The translations under genes were made by a program, and so were the position numbers. From Macrostomum hystrix (lineage: Eukaryota; Platyhelminthes; Macrostomidae), in contig CATNEN010000038.1 of NCBI GenBank assembly GCA_950097015.1, forward strand, positions 7,872,001-7,936,000: 64,000 nt of DNA. The letters run 5' to 3'. How positions within the stretch are numbered: the first letter of the stretch is position 1; every line of letters starts with the position of its first letter. The notes below the pieces were generated by a model. That model was not told the DNA's origin. It did not search any database and worked only from the letters and a program-made list of their open reading frames with translations. Positions 10,829 to 23,208 of the stretch are shown here, piece by piece.

Positions 10829-12992
10829 AACAGAACAGAGGCGGGAATCTGTTGACAACTGACAGTGTATATAATGTCCTATGTCTGTGTGTGTTTTTAA
10901 CTAACCCTTTTTTGCTCTGTGATTGGTTAATATTTTTTAGTCGAATCTTGTTTATGTTTTTGTCGGCCTTTTATTGTTTTGCATATAGCTAGCTAGCTAC
11001 GTCATATGAGCGACATGAAATGTTATGTAGCTTGTTAAAAAAATTCGCTTCGCTTCTTGTTAGCTTTCGCCAGGTAAGCAATACTATACTGCACCGCAGT
11101 TTCTTCGCTTGAATTGTAACTCTAAACTCGCAGTTTGTTATCATTCTCTTATACTCATTGCTGGAGCATGTTTGTCTTATTTACTGCACTGGATGGCGCA
11201 GCTCGGTTGTGTATCGATATTTTCCAACTGGTGTTTGCGTATTTACTGGCCAAAGTCAGCGTTATTTAGTGCGCAGCATGGAATTTTTCATTCAGTTATT
11301 GCTTGCTTTGTTGCTATGATGATAACCGGAAAGACTCGTGCACGGCAGCTCGCTTGCATTTGATTTGTATATTTGTTCTGCTTAGTTCACCAAAGCAAGC
11401 GCAATCGCTTCTCACTTCGTTCTGCTTTTCTCTGGGATTGTCAGAAGCAGCTGACCGCGTGCTTCTCGGTCGGGTTTCCTCCGACGGAGGAATTCAGCTC
11501 GTACATATATGTACAATTAACTGCAATTCTTTAGACTAATATAAATATAAATCCGTTTCTTGGTCCATACCTTTTATTGATTCATTTTTTTCATAAACGG
11601 GTGTTTTGTGCACAATTTGAAACACGCGCTGCATATTTAATAATCATGTTTTTGATTCGCCTTTACCAATCATCTTTGTCTGTCGATTATTTTAGCCTTA
11701 GCTTAAACCTATCTGTAAATAATTTTGGTGTCTGTTCGTAGTCTTTTAAGTCTTCGATTGCTGAAACTCTTATATCTGATGCAAATCTTTGTTTATAGTT
11801 TAGGTTCGACTATCAGAGTTGCTCTATTGTCTTAACCCACACGTTTCACAACTGTCATGTTTGTTATTATTTTATTATACGCATAAATATGCATATATGC
11901 AACTGTTACTATTTCATTGGCGCAATCTCCGGCCTCTGTACGCACGAGCATTGCACTCATTTAACCTGACACTCTCTATCTCTGTTTTAGTGTACTCTCA
12001 ATTGATTGAACTGTGCAGCTATTTGCGTATTCACGGCGCTGCGTCTGTATGTGTATAGCTTGTGTTTGTCTGTGGCCTAGTTTATAAGTGTTCTTCGCGC
12101 TGGTAAATCCGTTACCCATATTCCGTCAATAAATTAGTTGATGTTTCGTTAAACCACATGTTTATGTATAAATTGTCCTTATATCTAATTCAACGTTGGC
12201 CTTTTCATTTATTGCTTTTTAAATTGTTTTTTTTTAATGAACAACATAACTTCAGACGCCAGGTAAAACACACGAATGACAAGCACAATGACAATAATAA
12301 TGACGACTATACTTGTTAGAGTAGAACTCGTTCAATTTTGCAGTAAAAGCGTGAAAGAATATTTTTGCGTTTAAGTAAAATAGATATCCTCTACAAAGAC
12401 ACTTGATTAGAAAAGCTGTTAATTAAACTAGGTGATCTAAAACGAAACTGGCCTAGCTTAACTTTGTGCCTCTAGATTTTGACTCCAACTGCTTCATCAT
12501 ACAATATTCAGTATTTATAAACTGAATTTTATTAACAAAAACCAATTTTCTTTTATTCTTCAGGTTATTGATATATAGGCGAATTTGGACTAACGAGTTT
12601 TAGATTTTTTGTATTAACAGACGGAATTTCATACACTAAGACAGATTTGCCTATCAAAAGGATAGTACAGTAAGTCACTTCTTTCTACTTCAATAACTTA
12701 TCTTCCTACGATGAGCAAGATTCTGCTATATAGCGTCATATGAATCGTGATTTAGCGATTGTGCGTACGAATTTAAAAGTAAACAGTTCGATTTTTATTT
12801 TGAACGTAATTTAGAAATTTACAAAAATTACCAAAAACTTACTTTTGTAAGTTTATAGATTAAATGAAAGGTTAATTACGTATCACGTAGCTTTTTAGTC
12901 AGCAAACATTTATCAATGTTTCTTAAAAGTAATCATCAAGTCCTGACAAGCACTTTAAGATGGACACTCATTTTGCTCTTCTTTATGGAAGT
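10829..12992. other. AT-rich 3' flank of KMT2, no gene recognised
   Basis: Follows the KMT2 stop and presumably includes its 3' UTR. An AATAAA lies near 12128. Short open frames here show no composition or motif typical of protein, and no RNA gene was recognised. Confidence 0.5.
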
Positions 12993-13607
12993 GCTTATTC
13001 CCACGGTCCCGTGCCGCTAATTTCAATTTTATCCACACGGATCCGTGCCGATAATTCTCTGCTGCCTATCCACACGGCAGCTTGTTTTGCCGATAACTTT
13101 AAGAACTTAAAGCACATATTTTACAGGAACTGTGTAGCAAGTTTCATGTAGGCCTACTATATACAACTGGCCATACATGTTTTCCAGAACCTGCAGTACC
13201 TGTAGTAGTGCCTCTATTAATTACGAGCAATGCACACGTTAAATTTCGAATAATCGTTAATTTCGAATAATATGTAACGTTGTTAACAATCGCATGAGAA
13301 ATCGCAAAAGATTTAGTAAGTTTTTATTACAAAAATTAAAAAAGATCACATAAATAGGCCCCTAATAATGTCAGTTAATGAATGTGTCGGTCAAAATGTA
13401 GAACACTGTTGTAACACACTGGCAACTTTGTCGATCTATTGGCTCGAGGGTTCAACAAAGGTTCAAACCTGAAAGGGCCTCATTTCAGGCCTAGGCCTAG
13501 GATATATAGGATTCATACAAGCTGCCGTGTGGATAAGCAGAAAATAATCAGCACAGATCTGTGTGGATAAAATTTAAAATTATTGGCACGGGACTGTGGG
13601 AATAAGC
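12993..13607. mobile_element. Foldback (long inverted-repeat) element
   Basis: Arm 12993-13083 (GCTTATTCCCAC...CACACGGCAGCTT) is the reverse complement, at roughly 85% identity, of arm 13519-13607. The spacer is about 435 bp. Each arm also carries smaller palindromes, including CACGGATCCGTG in the left arm. There is no coding capacity. It resembles a foldback or MITE-type element; no target duplication was recognised, so the true ends are uncertain. Confidence 0.7.
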
Positions 13608-14510
13608 TCTGCCCTTATTTATTGTTAAAAATTAAAACAACCTCACAACATATTTTTAGTCATTAGATAGGCCTACATGCAGGAGAATGATTTTTTGTAC
13701 CTAGCTAAACAAGCTAAACAATATTTTATTTATCCTATATGTAGTATTTCACGTTTTGCTTATAGCCATAAGTGGGTTTACGGCTATTTGTGCTTAGTAA
13801 TTAAATATTAGGCCCATGCTTTTGCCAAAAATCTCAGACTTAGTTTTAGACAAACAGTTTTTAGCCTTTAGATTGTCACTAATAGGGTGCACATTTGCAT
13901 GTCACTTTTTGGTCTATTAACTTTGTCTTTGTTAAATAGGTTATAGAATTTCTAAAGTAGAATATTACATGAAACAACAATAGGCTATTATCTATTTTCT
14001 GCTGACATTTTTTAACAGTCCATTATAAACAATGGCTGTGTATGAAAATCATTGACTTTAAAAATGGTGTTCAAGCTATTATTGTATCAAGACCTCTATT
14101 TATGTACAACATAGTAATCAGTCAGTACTAAAGGTTATTTTTATTTTTAATTTAATTTTTTAATCTCTTTAAAACATGACCTAAAAATCTGAGAAAAAAA
14201 CAAAAGATTATGCAAATTTAAACTCCAAATGACTAGTAACTATTTAAAACAAAATGGAAACAGAAACCAACTTTAAAGAACTGGCTAAAGTCCTATTAGG
14301 CCTATTACAAACCACTTATATTAAAGTGCTCCTAGCACTATTTAATTTAGTATCATGTATTTTGTCAATCTTATATCTTCTTTATATACAAAAAATCCCT
14401 AATGGAGCGAATTTAAAAAAGCTGCAGACACTCCTGCTAGGCGCGCAGGTGCTCAGTTGGTTTCAAGAAAAATAGTGCAAATCTGCAATTGCTATATTTC
14501 TTCCGTCTCA
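13608..14510. other. AT-rich intergenic spacer
   Basis: Strongly AT-rich sequence with scattered short frames (for example 14254-14475) that show no recognisable protein features. Nothing else seen. Confidence 0.5.
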
Positions 14511-14945
14511 TCAAATGGGGGATCATTATCAACTGGTGGATCATTGTCAACTGGGGATCATTGACAACTAGGGGATCATTGTCAACTGGGGAATCATTGT
14601 CAACTGGGGGATCATTGACAACTAGGGGATCATTGTCAACTGGGGATCATTGTCAACTGGGGTGATCATTTTCATCTGGGGGATCATTGTCAACTGGGGA
14701 TCATTGTCAACTGGGGGATCATTGTCAACTGGGGAATCATTGTCAACTGGGGATCATTGACAACTAGGGGATCATTGTCAACTGGGGATCATTGTCAACT
14801 GGGGGATCATTGTCAACTGGGTGATCATTGTCAACTGGGGGGATCATTGTCAACAGGGGTGATCATTTTCATCTGGGGGATCATTGTCAACTGGGGAATC
14901 ATTGTCAACTGGGGGATCATTGTCAACTCGAGGATTATTGTAGCT
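14511..14945. repeat. 18-19-bp minisatellite
   Basis: About 23 copies of GATCATTGTCAACTGGGGG, with variants such as GACAACTAGG and TTTCATCTGGG interspersed. Intergenic between KMT2 and SPT5. Confidence 0.95.
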
Positions 14946-16150
14946 TAAAAAAGCTGAAAATACAGCTGCTAAAAAGTATATACTGGAGGAATTAAAAATA
15001 CTTCTGCTCCCTGAAGGGGGCAAAACTTGCTAGAAAATAACTAAAAATGAAATATTTTGCATGTATAATTTATAATTTGTTCTTGATTTGTTAAACTTCT
15101 AAACTGTTTGCTAATAATAGCTATTTGACTTTGTATATCATGGTTTGTCAAATTTTATTAGTCTTCAGTTTAAGAAATCTGCTCTAGAACCTGTCTAAGG
15201 ACTAAGGCTTAATAACTATTTATAGCATAGCACATATAGTAGTTTGTAATCATCTTTTTTAATATCAACAAATAAACTATCGGCTTATAGCCTTCAAAAG
15301 TAGCTATAGCCAACATATAGCTTAATGTAAAAATGTAAAATTTATTTTTTTGCTTTACTTGATACATTTTGGTAGATCATATTCCTGTATTTCATTTTAA
15401 TCTTTAGCTTTTTTAATTTTAAACTTCTAATTGTCTTATATGATTATACTAATTACATTCCTTGAAAATCTGCTAACCCTAAAACTAATATTTATTAGTA
15501 AAAAACGAACTAATACATTTTCTACCTATCCTAATTTTTTCTAAGAAGTAACTAGACTTTGCCTCTCACTTCATTCTTGCAATTTCTTGGGTCTTGAACA
15601 GACATACTGTTCACTCTGCGTGACTCTGAGCTTGGCGGGCTTCACTGTATGTTGCATTATGATTTGCTGGCTATGTACTTGTTATCGCTCTCAGTCCTGC
15701 TGTGCGCGTGCTATCGTTATATTGCTTATCTTATCTTGCATGTACATGGCTGGTTTTAGTCCAGGGGTTGGTGCTGCTCAACTCCAGTGTGTTATTGAGC
15801 CACAATATATTGACTATCGCATCGCTTTCGCCTGGCTTTTCTCAAGTGGTTTTCGTCACATCACAAACTCTAGCCTTGGCTTGTCTCGGTTAACATTGGG
15901 TATATATATAGATTGTTTCAGGAAATTCTTAATACAGGCAGTGCGAGAATTGTTCAGCCCATGTGGCCTCCTTTTATTTGCTTAATTACTCAAAGGATAC
16001 CGAATTCTGTACCATTGGGTGAGATGTGAAATCCAGTCTCTCACTTAGGCTAAAATCTCTATTGTAACCAAATGACAATGGCCACAGTGGCTCAAAATCC
16101 CTGACTCAAGCAGGAACTATCTCCCAGTTCCAGCTCTAGCCCAGCTCGAT
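14946..16150. other. Upstream region of SPT5
   Basis: AT-rich to about 15540, then of mixed composition. It presumably holds the SPT5 promoter and 5' leader. A pyrimidine-rich stretch ending TCTAGCCCAG lies about 10 bases before the start codon and could be a 5' intron or spliced-leader acceptor. No TATA-type element is convincing. Confidence 0.4.
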
Positions 16151-19100
16151 ATGCCGTCCGACTCAGACACTGACGACAGGGAAGAAGACGAAGTCGAAGA
16201 GGAAGAAGACGACGATGAAATAGACTCCGAGGAGTTGGAGGAGCTGGAAGAGGACCAGCAGCCGCCGTCGAAGCGCTCTCGTCAGCAGGGCGCCTCTGGC
16301 AGCCAGAAGAAGTCCGCTGGCAGGGGTAAGGGCGGCGGCAGGAAGCAGTTCGATCCGCGCAGTTTCGTCCTTGAAGAAGCCGACGTAGACGACGATGAAG
16401 ATGATGACGAAGATGACGAAGGCGACGATCTGGGCCTGGTGGACGAGTCGCATGAGGCGGCCGAGACAGCCAAGGAGTTTGAAAAGAGACTGCGCTACAA
16501 CAACGAGCGCAGGGGCAGCGAGAAGGACCGCTTCGACCCGGAGGACGAGGAGGAGATTGAGAACTACTATCGAGATCGCTACTCGAGACCAGCTGCTGGC
16601 GTAGAACGATTCGGCGAGGGCGCCCACATGGCCGACGAGATTAGCCAGCAGGGCAACCTGCCCGGTGTCAAGGATCCCAACCTGTGGGTGGTGCGCTGTC
16701 AGGAGGGCGAGGAGAAGCAGGTAATGACTGATTCAGGTAGATTCGTGATGACAGATTCAGGTAGATTGTTGTTGATTGATGACCGATTCAGGTAGATTGG
16801 TGTTGATTGATGATCGATTCAGGTAGATTGGTGTTGATTGATGACAGATTCAGGTAGATTGGTGTTGATTGATGATCGATTCAGGTAGATTGGTGTTGAT
16901 TGATGACAGATTCAGGTAGATTGGTGTTGATTGATGACAGATTCAGGTAGATTGGTGCTGATTGATGACAGATTCAGGTAGATTCGTGATGACAGATTCA
17001 GGTAGATTGGTGTTGATTGATGACCGATTCAGGTAGATTGGTGCTGATTGATGACCGATTCAGGTAGATTGGTGTTGATTGATGATCGATTCAGGTAGAT
17101 TGGTGCTGATTGATGACCGATTCAGGTATAAGATAGTTATTACTTACAAAGACCCGACTTGACAGGTGCAGAGCAGTTTCTATCAAACAGAATCTGACAA
17201 AGACTAGCTGCAAATTGCAGGTGGTGCTGAGCCTCATGCGCAAGATGATCGCCTACCAGAACACGGACGAGCCGCTGCAGATCAAGTCTGTCATAGCCAA
17301 AGACAACCTGAAAGGCTACGTCTATATCGAGTCCTTCAAGCTCACCCACGTCAAGCAGGCCATCGAGGGCATTGGGGCGCTGGCCCGCGGCCGCTACAGC
17401 CAGCAGATGGTGCCAATCGGCGAGATGACAGACGTGCTGCGCGTTGTGAAGGACACCACCTCACTGCGGGCGGGACAGTGGGTGCGGCTGAAGACTGGCC
17501 TCTTTAAGGACGATCTGGCCAGGGTGTACGAGGTGCGCGAGTCCATGAACCAGGTGGACCTGGTGCTGCTGCCGCGCATTGACTACAGCAGGAAGAGGGG
17601 CGTGCTGCGCGGCCAGGACCGCGAGCCCGGCGGTGCTGGCGCCGGCGTCTCAGAGCAGCAGGGCTTCAATAAGCGGCGATTCAAGCGATATCCTCAGGTG
17701 CGAAGCTGCTGTTATTGTCGCTTATTTGTCTTTTTTTGGGTTCCCGGTGCGAATGTGCGAAATGTTCGCATTCGGAAAGATTCGGGTTGTTTTGGTAAGA
17801 TTCGTGTTTCTGTAAAGATTCACGCTTCCAGGTAAAATTCTGGTTTCTCTCGTAAAGCTTATGTTACCTGTAAGATTCGCGTTTCTAGTGTTATTCGGGT
17901 TGCCAAAAGATTCGGGTTTCCGGTAAGATTCGGGTTTCTAGTGTTATTCGGGTTGCCAAAAGATTCGGGTTTCCGGTAAGATTCGGGTTTCCGGTAAGAT
18001 TCGGTTTCCAATAAGATTCAGGTTTCCGGTAAGATTCGGGTTTCCAATAAGATTCGGGTTTCCAATAAGATTCGGGTTTCCAATAAGATTTGGGTTTCCA
18101 ATAAGATTTGGGTTTCCTGTAAGATTAATATCTTCTGAAATATTCAGGATTTTTTGTAGAATTTTGGTTTCTTGGATAGATGTAGGAAATTTTCGGTTTT
18201 CCGGGAATCTAAATCCTGAAATTTCGGGCTTCCCGCAGGCCCTGTTCGATCGCACCCGAATCCACGAGCTCGGCGGCGAGACCAGTCGAGAAGGCGACTA
18301 CACCATATTCGAGGGCAACTACTACGACATGAAGGGCTTTCTGCGCAAGACCTTCAAGATGAACGCCATCATCAGCGAGGGCGTCAAGCCGACTCTCAGC
18401 GAGCTGGAGAAGTTCCAGGCTACGCCCGACACATCAGTCGGACTCGAACTCCTGACTGTCGGCGACGGCGGCAGCGGTCGGGCCGACTCGTCGCAAGCCT
18501 TCGCTCCAGGAGACGTGGTCGAAGTCTGCGAAGGCGAGCTCAAGGACCTGCAGGGTCGAGTTATTCGCATTGAAGGCGACGAGGTCACCATCCTGCCCAA
18601 CCATGATGACCTGAAGGACCCTCTGCCATTTCCGTCTAGCGAGCTTCGCAAGCACTTCAACCCCGGAAATCACGTCAAGGTTGGCCGCTTTCTATTGTTC
18701 TTTATTGCTGCTTCTAGAAGTCTAGTGATTTGACTCCATGAAGTCCAACTTATCTACTAGATAATATCTAGTCTCACGACTAGCTCAGCTCATCCAGTCC
18801 CAATCCAATCTCAATTCCAGCTCACCCAGTCTCAATCCCAGCTCCTCTAGTCTCAATCCCAGCTCATCTAGTCTCAATCCCAGATTATCTAGTCTCAATC
18901 CCAGATTATCTAGTCTCAATCCCAGCTCATCTAGTCTCAATCCCAGTTCATCTAGTCTCAATCCCAGCTCATCTAGTCTCAATCCCAGTTCCTTTTGTCT
19001 CAATCCCAGCTTATCTAGTCTCAATCCCAGATCCTTTTGTCTCAATCCCAGCTCATCTAGTCTCAATCCCAGCTCATCTTGTCTCAATCCCAGCTCATCT

Positions 19101-22100
19101 AGTCTCAATCCCATATCATCTAGTCTCAATTCCAGATTATCTAGTCTCAATCCCAGATCCTTTTGTCTCAATCCCAGCTTATCTAGTCTCAATCCCAGAT
19201 CCTTTTGTCTCAATCCCAGCTCATCTAGTCTCAATCCCAGCTCATCTTGTCTCAATCCCAGCTCATCTAGTCTCAATCCCATATCATCTAGTCTCAATCC
19301 CAGATTATCTAGTCTCAATCCCAGCTTATCTAGTCTCAATCCCAGATCCTTTTGTCTCAATCCCAGCTCATCTAGTCTCAATCCCAGCTCATCTTGTCTC
19401 AATCCCAGCTCATCTTGTCTCAATCCCAGCTCATCTAGTCTCAATCCCATATCATCTAGTCTCAATCCCAGATTATCTAGTCTCAATCCCAGATCCTTTT
19501 GTCTCAATCCCAGCTTATCTAGTCTCAATCCCAGATCCTTTTGTCTCAATCCCAGCTCATATAGTCTCAATCCCAGCTCATCTAGTCTCAATCCCAGCTC
19601 ATCTAGTCTCAATCCCATATCATCTAGTCTCAATCCCAGATTATCTAGTCTCAATCCCAGCTTATCTAGTCTCAATCCCAGATCCTTTTGTCTCAATCCC
19701 AGCTCATCTAGTCTCAATCCCAGCTCATCTAGTCTCAATCCCAGCTCATCTAGTCTCAATCCCAGCTCATCTAGTCTCAATCCCATATCATCTAGTCTCA
19801 ATCCCAGATTATCTAGTCTCAAACCCATATTATCTAGTCTCAATCCCAGATCCTGTCTCAATGCCATCTCATCATTCACTCGCAGGCCATCGGCGGCCGC
19901 TTTGAAGGCGACACCGGCCTAGTTATTCGCGTTGACAACAGCGTCGCCATTGTACTGTCCGACCTGACCTTCAACGAGTTCAAAGTGGCCGTCAAAGATT
20001 TGCAGCTGTGCGCCGAGACCTCGACCGGAGTTGACCAGGCCGGCCACTACCAGATTGGCGACCTGGTGCAGATCGATCCCCAGACCGTTGGCGTCATCAT
20101 TCGACTTGAGAAGGAGCACTTCTCTCTGCTCACCATGCACGACAAGGTCATCCGGGTGAAGCAGAACGCCTTGCTACGCCGGCGTGACAATCGTCACGCC
20201 CAGGCGTTAGACGCTGATGGACACCCGATCCAGCCCAAGGAGGTCGTCAAGATCGCTGAAGGACCGCACAGTGGCTACCAGGTGAGATCAGGCGCGTTTC
20301 TATGTTTTATATCTATTATGAAGTCAAGATTAATGACTGCTCAGGTGAGACTGCTCAGGTGAGACTGCTCATATGAGACTGCTCATTGAGACTCCTCATG
20401 TGAGACTGCTCATGTGAGACTGCTCAGGTGAGGCTGATCAGGTGAGACTGATGACGTGAGACTGATGACGTGAGACTGATGACGTGAGACTGATGACGTG
20501 AGACTGATCACGTGAGACTGATTACGTGAGACTGCTCGGGGAATGAAGCGTGTTCGATTACCCACAAGCCTAAACCCGTCGAACCCCAGGGCGAGGTGCG
20601 GCACATCTTCCGCTCCTGGGCCTTTGTCTACTGCCGCACCCACTCGGAGAACGGCGGCATAGTTGTGGCCCGGACTCGCCACCTTCAACGCGCCGGCGGC
20701 GGCACTTCTACTCGCGTCGGCGGAGGCGGCGGTGGCGGCGGCGGACCGCCAAAGTCGCTGACGCAGCCCTTCGCCAGCCCAATGCACCCGATGAGCGGCG
20801 GCGGCTCGGCTCCCCCGGACGCCGGCGGCCGCGGCCGTGGAGGCGGCTTCCGTTCGGGCTCCGCGGCCGCAGCTGCCGCTGCCGCAGCCGCGGCGGACCG
20901 CAACCTGATTGGCCAGACGGTGCGGGTGACGCAGGGCCAGTTCAAGAACCACATCGGCATCGTGAAGGATGTCATCGACAATACTGTCAGGCTGGAGCTG
21001 CACTCGCAGTACAAGATGATCAGCGTCGATCGTTCGCGCATCACTCCGGTTGACGGGCAGCGAATGGCCAGGCCCACGGCGAGCACCTACGGCCGTACAC
21101 CGTTGCACGGCGCCCAGACGCCTGGCTACGGCGTCAGCGGCTCTGGCCGGACCCCAATGTACGGTGCGGGCGGCCAGACACCCATTCACGACGGCTCGCG
21201 CACTCCACACTACGGCAACATGACGCCCAGGGCCGAGGGCAGCGCCACGCCGGGCCACCCGGGTTCCGCCTGGGACCCGACCTCTGGAGCAACACCGCGG
21301 CACCGCTATCCTGACAACTTCGAGTACGACTACGAGATGGAGAGTCCGTCGGTAAGTTATGGCGTCTCAAGGTCGACTCCCTTTCCTGATTTTTTATGGT
21401 TGTTATCCCATGGCTGTTATCCCATTCCTAATGTCCGTCATAGCATCAACTGGTATCCCATTCCCGATGTCCGTCATAGCATCAACTGGTATCCCATTCC
21501 CGATGTCCGTCATAGCATCAACTGTTATCCCATTCCCAATGTCCGTCATAGCATCGACTGTTATCCCATTCCCAATGTCCGTCATAGCATCGACTGTTAT
21601 CCAATTCCCAATGTCCGTCATAGCATCGACTGTTATCCCATTCCCAAGTCCGTCATAGCATCGACTGTTATCCCATTCCCAATGTCCGTCATAGCATCGA
21701 CTGTTATCCCATTCCCAATGTCCGTCATAGCATCGACTGTTATCCCATTCCCAATGTCCGTCATAGCATCGACTGTTATCCCATTCCCAATGTCCGTCAT
21801 AGCATCGACTGTTATCCCATTCCAACTATTCCACTGCCTGGCCATTGCGCAGGTGTCCACGGGGGCGCCACTGACTCCGACTGCCCGCGGCATCACAGAA
21901 GCCTCGCCAATGTCCGGCTCAGACTTCAGCCCGTCGCCCGGCTTCAGCCCGCTGACTCCTGGCGGCCTGCCCTACACACCCAACACCCCGGGTGGAGCCC
22001 TGCTGCACCAGTCCGGCTCAGGCGCATCCGACGGCGTCGAATGGGTCACGCCAGACATTGTGGTGACCATCCGGCCCAGCTGTGAGGACGAGTCGTTACG

Positions 22101-22383
22101 CAATCTGGAGGGCCACATCCGCGGTGTGTCGGCCCACCAGGCCAGCGTCTACCTGCCCGCCGAGAGGCGCGTAGTCACCGTCAACCCGCAGCACCTGGCG
22201 CCACGGGTGCCCGAGTCTGGAGACCGAGTCAAAGTCATCGCCGGCGAGGACAGACACCAGACCGGCCAGTGCCTCAGCGTGGACACCAACGAGGGTGTGG
22301 TGAAGATCACCGAGGGCCCGCTGAAGCTGCTGAACCTGAGCCTGCTGGCCAAGATGGTGGACCCGGCCGACGTGCCCAGCTGA
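16151..22383 (+). CDS. SUPT5H: Transcription elongation factor SPT5
   Basis: SPT5 pairs with SPT4 to form DSIF, which binds RNA polymerase II and controls pausing and processive elongation. Exons 16151-16720, 17221-17697, 18239-18679, 19886-20281, 20590-21351 and 21853-22383 join in phase 0 at every junction, giving 1058 residues (human protein about 1087). Seen in order: acidic Asp/Glu-rich N terminus (to about residue 120); NGN domain from DPNLW through LMRKMIAYQ, THVKQAIEG and QQMVPIGEMTDVL (about 180-275); KOW domains, with landmarks such as GVKPTLSELEKF, VVEVCEGELKDLQGRV, HSGYQ-GEVRH and IGQTVRVTQG; CTR-type repeats rich in S/T-P (YGRTPLHGAQTPGYG, about 785-940), which in other animals are phosphorylated by P-TEFb; and a C-terminal KOW pair ending at 22383. 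The start ATG opens the acidic region. All introns hold minisatellites; the last is open in frame (see findings). Confidence 0.96.
16725..17130. repeat. 31-bp minisatellite in SPT5 intron 1
   Basis: About 13 copies built on GATTCAGGTAGATTGGTGTT plus a GATTGATGA(C/T)C ending, with short deletion variants. It begins almost at the donor (exon ends 16720). Each unit contains CAGGTAGA. Confidence 0.95.
17775..18130. repeat. 18-bp minisatellite in SPT5 intron 2
   Basis: Copies of AAGATTCGGGTTTCCAAT, degenerate at the 5' side and regular from about 17985. Lies in the intron 17698-18238. Confidence 0.9.
18783..19870. repeat. 21-bp minisatellite in SPT5 intron 3
   Basis: About 52 copies of a unit containing CTCAATCCCAGCTCATCTAG. 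Subtypes (AGCTCATCTAG, AGATTATCTAG, ATATCATCTAG, AGATCCTTTTG) recur in blocks, indicating higher-order amplification. Because 21 is divisible by three, a 364-codon frame runs along the minus strand; it is a repeat artefact. Confidence 0.97.
20336..20535. repeat. 14-15-bp repeat in SPT5 intron 4
   Basis: About 14 copies in the intron 20282-20589. 5' units read CTCAGGTGAGACTG, closely resembling the authentic donor (CCAGGTGAGATC). Central units read GATGACGTGAGACT, each with a TGACGTGA half of a CRE-like site. Confidence 0.9.
21410..21835. repeat. 36-bp minisatellite in SPT5 intron 5
   Basis: About 12 copies of a unit containing ATGTCCGTCATAGCATCGAC and TGTTATCCCATTCCCA, in the 501-bp intron 21352-21852. 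One unit has lost two bases (about 21645) and another has CCAATT. The array is stop-free in the SPT5 frame. Confidence 0.96.
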
Positions 22384-22608
22384 ATAATGCGCCAAGCTGT
22401 TTTAAAACTGCGTTTTTTATGTCCGCCGCCGCAACAGTTCTGCTGTAGATTGAGTACATTCTAGTGAGTTAGACATTTGCCGATATGGACTAGTAATGCA
22501 AGACTGTACTTGGGACTTCTAAACCTAGAATTGATCTACTTATTAAATATCGTTCGGTACCTGCTAATCCCTAGACTAAATGTACTTTTCCGCCACGAAC
22601 TTCTAAAC

Positions 22609-23208
22609 CAGGGGTCGACAAACTTTTTGGCGAGCGGGCCACGGAGAAACGATGAGACAGATAAGATGAGACACGGGATAGACGAGACAGGTGAGGGATG
22701 AGACAGAGATGAGACGGGAGAGGGACGGAGACACCTGAGAGATGAGACAGTGGAGAGATGAGACAGGGGAGAGATGAGACAGGAGAGAGATGAGACAGGG
22801 GAGAGATGAGACAGGGGAGAGATGGGACAGGGGGAGATGAGACAGTGGAGAGATGAGACAGGGGAGAGATGGGACAGTGGAGAGATGAGACAGGGGAGAG
22901 ATGAGACAGGGGAGAGATGAGACAGGGGAGAGATGGGACAGGGGAGAGATGAGACAGGAGAGAGATGAGACAGGAGAGAGATGAGACAGGAGAGAGATAA
23001 GACAGGGGAGAGATAAGACATGAGAAGAGATGAGACAGGGGAGAGATGAGACATGAGAAGAGATAAGACAGGAGAGAGATAAGACATGAGAAGAGATGAG
23101 ACAGGGGAGAGATGAGTCATAGGAGAGATGAGACAGGATACTATAGGTTTTGGAAGGGGCAAGGGGCCGGATTTGGGAGCTTCGCGGGCCGGAGTTTGCC
23201 GACCCCTG
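22609..23208. mobile_element. Non-autonomous hAT-type MITE
   Basis: Exactly 600 bp. The left end CAGGGGTCGACAAACTTTTT and the inverted right end (reverse complement CAGGGGTCGGCAAACTCCGG) match the terminal repeat style of hAT (Charlie-like) transposons, with GCGGGCC just inside each end. It is flanked by a perfect 8-bp duplication TTCTAAAC at 22601-22608 and 23209-23216, the length hAT elements make. There is no transposase. The interior is almost wholly a 16-bp minisatellite. Confidence 0.92.
22655..23140. repeat. 16-bp minisatellite inside the hAT MITE
   Basis: About 28 copies of GATGAGACAGGGGAGA with AGGAGAGA and TGGAGAGA variants, purine-rich on the plus strand. It makes up about 80% of the MITE. 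Confidence 0.95.

Noticed and set aside
15587-15985. 132-codon Cys-rich, hydrophobic frame upstream of SPT5
   Set aside because: Starts with a non-ATG codon, has no recognisable domain, and lies in probable promoter or leader sequence.
18785-19879. 364-codon minus-strand frame with Gly-Leu-Arg-Leu-Asp periodicity
   Set aside because: Lies wholly in SPT5 intron 3 and follows the 21-bp repeat period; opposite strand to the gene.
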